5,685 bases of DNA from Candidatus Latescibacterota bacterium (GTDB lineage Bacteria > JAAXHH01 > JACQVL01): NCBI GenBank assembly GCA_016209865.1, contig JACQVL010000215.1, positions 1 to 5,685 on the forward strand. The letters are read 5' to 3'. The notes beneath the pieces are model-generated. The model was not told the DNA's origin and made no database searches. It saw nothing but the letters and a program-made list of their open reading frames with translations. Positions 4,922 through 5,685 of the stretch are shown here, piece by piece (the stretch's first letter is position 1; each line of letters opens with the position of its first letter). The position numbers and the translations under genes are program-made.

Positions 4922-5683
4922 TTACATTTCGTCCTTCGTCCTTTGTCCTTCATCCTTCATTCTGTACCCCGGACAAAACTTCGTCTCGATGTACGGACAC
5001 GGGCTGCGGAAAACGAGCACGCGCAGGCCGGGTGACGTCAGGCCGGTGCGCAAGGCGTCCCGGGTCGCGTCCGCATCCCACGGGTCGATCGTCCTGATGA
5101 GGTCGACTGGACAGGCCTCGACGATCCGTTCGATGCTGAGCGCGGGCGTCTCGTGGCCGAGCGCGTCGATGCTCAGGCCGGGGGTCGGCTGGAACCCGGA
5201 GAGAGCGGTCGTCGCGTTGTCGAGGACGAGCACCAGGATGTTCGTCCGATGATGCGCCGCGTTGAACAGCGCGTTGACGGCCAGGTGGAAGAAATCCGAA
5301 TCGCCGATCACCGCGACGACCGGGTCGGTCACCCCAGCCAGGACTAAACCGGACGCGATGCCGATGCTCGACCCCATCGAGTACTTCACGTCGAGCATCT
5401 CGAACGGTGGAGTGCTGATCTTCACTGCGCAGCCGGGGTCGACGACGTAGACCGGATGGAGGCCCAGGTCTGTGCTCAACCCACGCAGCATCTCGAACAC
5501 GGGAGTGTACGGACAGTTCTCCGGCAGGCCCGCCACGCTGGGCATGTACTTGCGCTCGTCGTCGGGGGAGAAGGCACGAACCGGAGTCAAACCGGGACAG
5601 AAACGCGGGAGGAGTTCCGCGATCTGCCAGCGGAACAGTTCCCCTTCGTGCGGGACGAGCCGGTCGGTCTTGCCCCGGATCGG
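4922..5683 (-). CDS. TPP-dependent 2-oxoacid:ferredoxin oxidoreductase subunit, IorA-like, C-terminal part (cut by window edge)
   Basis: The frame is open at the right edge, so only the last 253 residues are visible, ending in TAA. The visible part matches the C-terminal TPP-binding domain of indolepyruvate:ferredoxin oxidoreductase alpha subunits: a cysteine-containing approach (PENCPYTPVFEML, near 54-66), DPGCAVK at 82-88, MGSSIGIASGL at 103-113, and the TPP/Mg motif GDS (127-129) with exactly 26 residues to Asn156 in VLDN, followed by TTALSGFQPTPG. Such enzymes oxidatively decarboxylate aryl or branched 2-oxoacids to acyl-CoA, passing electrons to ferredoxin. Archaeal-type alpha subunits continue into a two-cluster ferredoxin domain. 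Here the protein stops after SPCPYIETKFCPGY with a Lys/Asp-rich tail encoded by a heptamer repeat, so no cluster domain is present. No beta subunit is visible. A related TPP decarboxylase remains possible. Confidence 0.85.
   Translation of the reverse strand, partial: PIRGKTDRLVPHEGELFRWQIAELLPRFCPGLTPVRAFSPDDERKYMPSVAGLPENCPYTPVFEMLRGLSTDLGLHPVYVVDPGCAVKISTPPFEMLDVKYSMGSSIGIASGLVLAGVTDPVVAVIGDSDFFHLAVNALFNAAHHRTNILVLVLDNATTALSGFQPTPGLSIDALGHETPALSIERIVEACPVDLIRTIDPWDADATRDALRTGLTSPGLRVLVFRSPCPYIETKFCPGYRMKDEGQRTKDEM
4924..4958. repeat. Heptamer tandem repeat (GTCCTTC, four units plus a degenerate one) inside the 3' end of the TPP-enzyme gene
   Basis: Units GTCCTTC, GTCCTTT, GTCCTTC, ATCCTTC at 4931-4958, preceded by a degenerate ACATTTC. 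On the minus strand they read GAAGGAC-type units and encode the last residues (MKDEGQRTKDEM) and the stop codon. The array borders the hairpin repeat at 4891-4912. Confidence 0.85.
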
Positions 5684-5685
5684 GA

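Overview
The window is a densely packed stretch of a moderately GC-rich bacterial genome. It carries five genes, all on the minus strand, so transcription runs from right to left. The first and last genes run off the window edges. Uncultured bacteria with many enolase-superfamily genes and repeat-filled intergenic gaps (for example Poribacteria, Latescibacterota or Chloroflexota) would fit, but nothing here fixes the phylum. No rRNA, tRNA, CRISPR array, transposase or phage gene was seen.

In order of transcription: (1) 4922-5683, the C-terminal part of a thiamine-diphosphate (TPP) enzyme resembling the alpha subunit of indolepyruvate:ferredoxin oxidoreductase; (2) 3825-4877, a mandelate racemase/muconate lactonizing enzyme (MR/MLE) family protein of the enolase superfamily; (3) 2731-3681, an unrecognised 316-residue protein, probably rich in beta strands; (4) 1439-2563, a class V PLP-dependent aminotransferase-fold enzyme; (5) 1-1393, the N-terminal 464 residues of a transglutaminase-like cysteine enzyme without a signal peptide. 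Gaps between the genes are 44, 143, 167 and 45 bases. The shared strand and short gaps suggest an operon or at least co-transcription. The mix (2-oxoacid oxidation, enolate chemistry, PLP chemistry, amide chemistry) looks catabolic or secondary-metabolic, but no substrate can be named.

The most unusual feature is the spacers. Every gap is almost filled by short tandem repeats, and the repeat differs from gap to gap: heptamers YGAYCAC (gap 4-5), GGGTCAG/CTGACCC (gap 3-4) and GTCCTTC (end of gene 1), and a strict 8-bp repeat with an AACGTT core (gap 2-3). A separate hairpin-type repeat with the core TTCCCGCGAAAGCGGGAA lies in gap 1-2, and a diverged copy lies in gap 3-4. In two genes the repeats enter the reading frame and encode the C-terminal tail. 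At gene 2 the hairpin repeat supplies a spurious upstream ATG.
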